Assembly (NCBI GenBank): GCA_001780895.1
Contig: MFJJ01000049.1
Coordinates: forward strand, 1 to 5,972
DNA: 5,972 bases
Reading direction: 5' to 3'
DNA from: Candidatus Gottesmanbacteria bacterium RIFCSPHIGHO2_01_FULL_46_14
GTDB lineage: Bacteria > Patescibacteriota > Microgenomatia > UBA10105 > UBA927
Shown: positions 4,646-5,972 of the stretch, in pieces
Numbering within the stretch: position 1 is the stretch's first letter
Layout: each line of letters starts with the position of its first letter
Position numbers and translations under genes: made by a program
Notes under the pieces: model-generated
What the model saw: the letters and a program-made list of their open reading frames with translations, nothing else
Databases searched by the model: none
What the model was told of the DNA's origin: nothing

Positions 4646-5813
4646 AGCTTCCTCCCTGCGTTGGCCGGTTGGGGAGCTGGCCGACCTTTTTGGTTATGGC
4701 CTGTGCCCCTTGGGCGCTGGAGTACTCCTTTCCTAAGATCGCTTTGGCATCGACGTCACTCCACGCCGTGCCTTGCCGGGCAAAGTAGGTTGCTACATAG
4801 AGATAGCTATCCGCAAACCAAAAGCTGTTAAAGCCCAAAAGTTTTTTGTATATCGTTTGCTCATCGACATTGTTTGCCACCAGGAGCTCGATGATGGCCA
4901 GTGCTGCCATGCCATGATTGCAATCCGGAAACCACGTACTGTTGCCGCAGCACGGGCGATAGACGTTTTGGGCAATCTCACCCACTTTTTTTTGCTGCTC
5001 CGGCGTCAGTTTGATGAGTTCAAACCGGTTGAGATACCCCATTGCGTCGCCGCGGGCGAGACTCCATCCGCCGGTTGAGGCGAAGTTGCCGGCTTTGTCT
5101 TTATATTCTTTCCCCATCGGTCCCTCCTCATAGACCGTGCTTTTTTGGGCAAGTCCCAATGCCCAGAGCATATCGACGATAAATTGACTGTTCGTTCCGT
5201 CTATTCGAATATTTTCTTCGGTGTTTTTCGTCAAAATATTTTCCTGTTGCGGAGTGAGTTTCACTGCTTTTTTAAATTTTTCGAGATCGATAACGCCCAA
5301 TTTTATTAGCTGTGGCCCTAGATCTTTCCATGAAACAGGAAGTTCGATGCCATCCTTTGGCAATACGTCAGATTCTAGAGAAGAAAGATCGAGAAGTTTT
5401 TCTCCTGAATTTTTCCACGCATCCATACCGCCGGATAGATGCTTCACATTCGTATACCCGAGTTTTTTTATCGTCTCCAAAGCCTCGGTGCTCATCCTGC
5501 CGGTTTTGCAATAGAGAATGATAGGAGTATTTTTGTCTTTCGGGAGACTTCCTGAATTGGCGACAATCTGGTCAAAGTCGATAAACGTATCCGTTTTTTC
5601 GATTTCACCCTCATACGGAATATGGACGTTGATAAGCGTAAAGGTTTTTGTTTTTAGCATGTTGGCAAGTTGTTTAGCAGAAACCGTGTCACGAGACGGA
5701 AATACAGATGGGAAGCTAAGTTGGTTTTTGCCTAAGGCAAAGCCGATAGCAGCAAAACCCAAAATTACCAACATCATTTTGATATGTCGAAACGTTTTTC
5801 GTTGAAGTTTCAT
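4635..5813 (-). CDS. Rhodanese domain fused to CC/DCNHG domain, membrane-anchored
   Basis: A 392-residue protein in three parts. An N-terminal membrane segment (about 11-29) anchors it. A single rhodanese domain follows (about 43-143) with the active-site loop CKTGRMS, C102 being the persulfide cysteine, and LSGGMDAWKNSG near its end. The C-terminal half (about 160-392) is a separate conserved-looking domain: GNFASTGGWSLARGDAMGYL (243-262), then YRPCCGNSTWFPDCNHGMA (285-303) with C288/C289, C298 and H300, then SYLYVATYF, and a terminal GGSCGT with C390. I recall this C-terminal pattern as a conserved hypothetical domain in candidate-phylum genomes but know no name or function. Sulfur transfer to, or persulfide exchange with, the CC/DCNH cluster is inference; metal binding there is equally possible. 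The start has AAAGGAG 7 nt upstream and overlaps the preceding partial gene as ATGA. Confidence 0.93.
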   Translation of the reverse strand: MKLQRKTFRHIKMMLVILGFAAIGFALGKNQLSFPSVFPSRDTVSAKQLANMLKTKTFTLINVHIPYEGEIEKTDTFIDFDQIVANSGSLPKDKNTPIILYCKTGRMSTEALETIKKLGYTNVKHLSGGMDAWKNSGEKLLDLSSLESDVLPKDGIELPVSWKDLGPQLIKLGVIDLEKFKKAVKLTPQQENILTKNTEENIRIDGTNSQFIVDMLWALGLAQKSTVYEEGPMGKEYKDKAGNFASTGGWSLARGDAMGYLNRFELIKLTPEQQKKVGEIAQNVYRPCCGNSTWFPDCNHGMAALAIIELLVANNVDEQTIYKKLLGFNSFWFADSYLYVATYFARQGTAWSDVDAKAILGKEYSSAQGAQAITKKVGQLPNRPTQGGSCGT

Positions 5814-5972
5814 GGCTTTCTCCTTTCATCGAGAACTTTTTTAACGATCAACCCTACAGTGAGTACGATAATGAGGAGAAATATATATTCGATCCCGGGA
5901 ATGGTTTTCAGAAGTCGTACGAGATTCATCGTGGTGGCGCCGAGCGTTTCTTCGATAGGTTTTTCCGTGCCC
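5810..5972 (-). CDS. C-terminal end of an unidentified membrane protein (partial)
   Basis: An open frame enters from the right edge and ends in TGA overlapping the rhodanese start (ATGA). It gives 53 residues with one membrane segment (about 29-45, IFLLIIVLTVGLIVKK) followed by a basic tail (VLDERRKP). The tail topology suggests a C-terminal membrane anchor of an extracytoplasmic domain. Support is the ATGA overlap, the same junction style as elsewhere in this operon, and the typical hydrophobic-then-positive pattern. Too little remains to name a family. Confidence 0.68.
   Translation of the reverse strand, partial: GTEKPIEETLGATTMNLVRLLKTIPGIEYIFLLIIVLTVGLIVKKVLDERRKP

Noticed and set aside
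4984..5029. TTTGA-N5-TCAAA inverted repeat
   Set aside because: It is inside the rhodanese fusion coding sequence and short enough to be chance.
1..5972. CRISPR array, tRNA, rRNA, insertion sequence or attachment site
   Set aside because: No spaced direct repeats, cloverleaf-like segments, transposase-like products or terminal inverted repeats were seen; nearly all bases are assigned to coding sequence.

Overview
The window is gene-dense (11 complete or partial minus-strand genes, one plus-strand gene) with almost no non-coding DNA; the largest gap is about 48 bp. The gene types suggest a Patescibacteria/CPR-type bacterium or a similarly small-genome bacterium: a VKOR plus DsbA pair, DUF305, DUF2933 and DUF5676 small proteins, a rhodanese fused to a CC/DCNHG domain, and a Crp/Fnr regulator of a type I associate from memory with such genomes. 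TGA is used as a stop at several junctions, so the UGA-recoded lineages are unlikely. The lineage is an inference from family content, not a database result.

Left block (about 1-2310, minus strand, transcribed leftwards): VKOR-like membrane protein, membrane-anchored DsbA-like thioredoxin protein (CPAC), a six-helix MsrQ/ferric-reductase-like heme b protein, then a short-chain dehydrogenase cut by the window start. Every junction overlaps (17 bp, 4 bp ATGA, about 23 bp), so this is one translationally coupled operon. VKOR and DsbA form a recognisable extracytoplasmic disulfide-forming couple. The heme protein and the NAD(P)H-type dehydrogenase add two further redox components whose link to it is unknown.

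Centre (2359-2967, plus strand): a Crp/Fnr-family regulator divergent from VKOR, with a 48-bp shared promoter region.

Right block (2974 to the window end, minus strand): the tail of an unidentified membrane protein, a rhodanese-CC/DCNHG fusion, a membrane protein with a CCxHH motif, an anchored protein with a GGHHR motif, a tiny DUF2933-type protein (60 codons), a DUF305 protein and a DUF5676 membrane protein. All but the last junction overlap (ATGA, 11 bp, ATGA, ATGA, 8 bp). The last gene follows a 38-bp gap holding a perfect inverted repeat with an FNR-box-like core, and converges on the regulator gene with 6 bp between stops. Nearly all these products are membrane-anchored or membrane-embedded and carry Cys, Met or His clusters, which suggests an envelope system for handling copper or another soft metal, or sulfur/redox stress. 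No metal-transporting ATPase or known chaperone lies in the window, so metal identity is not determined here.
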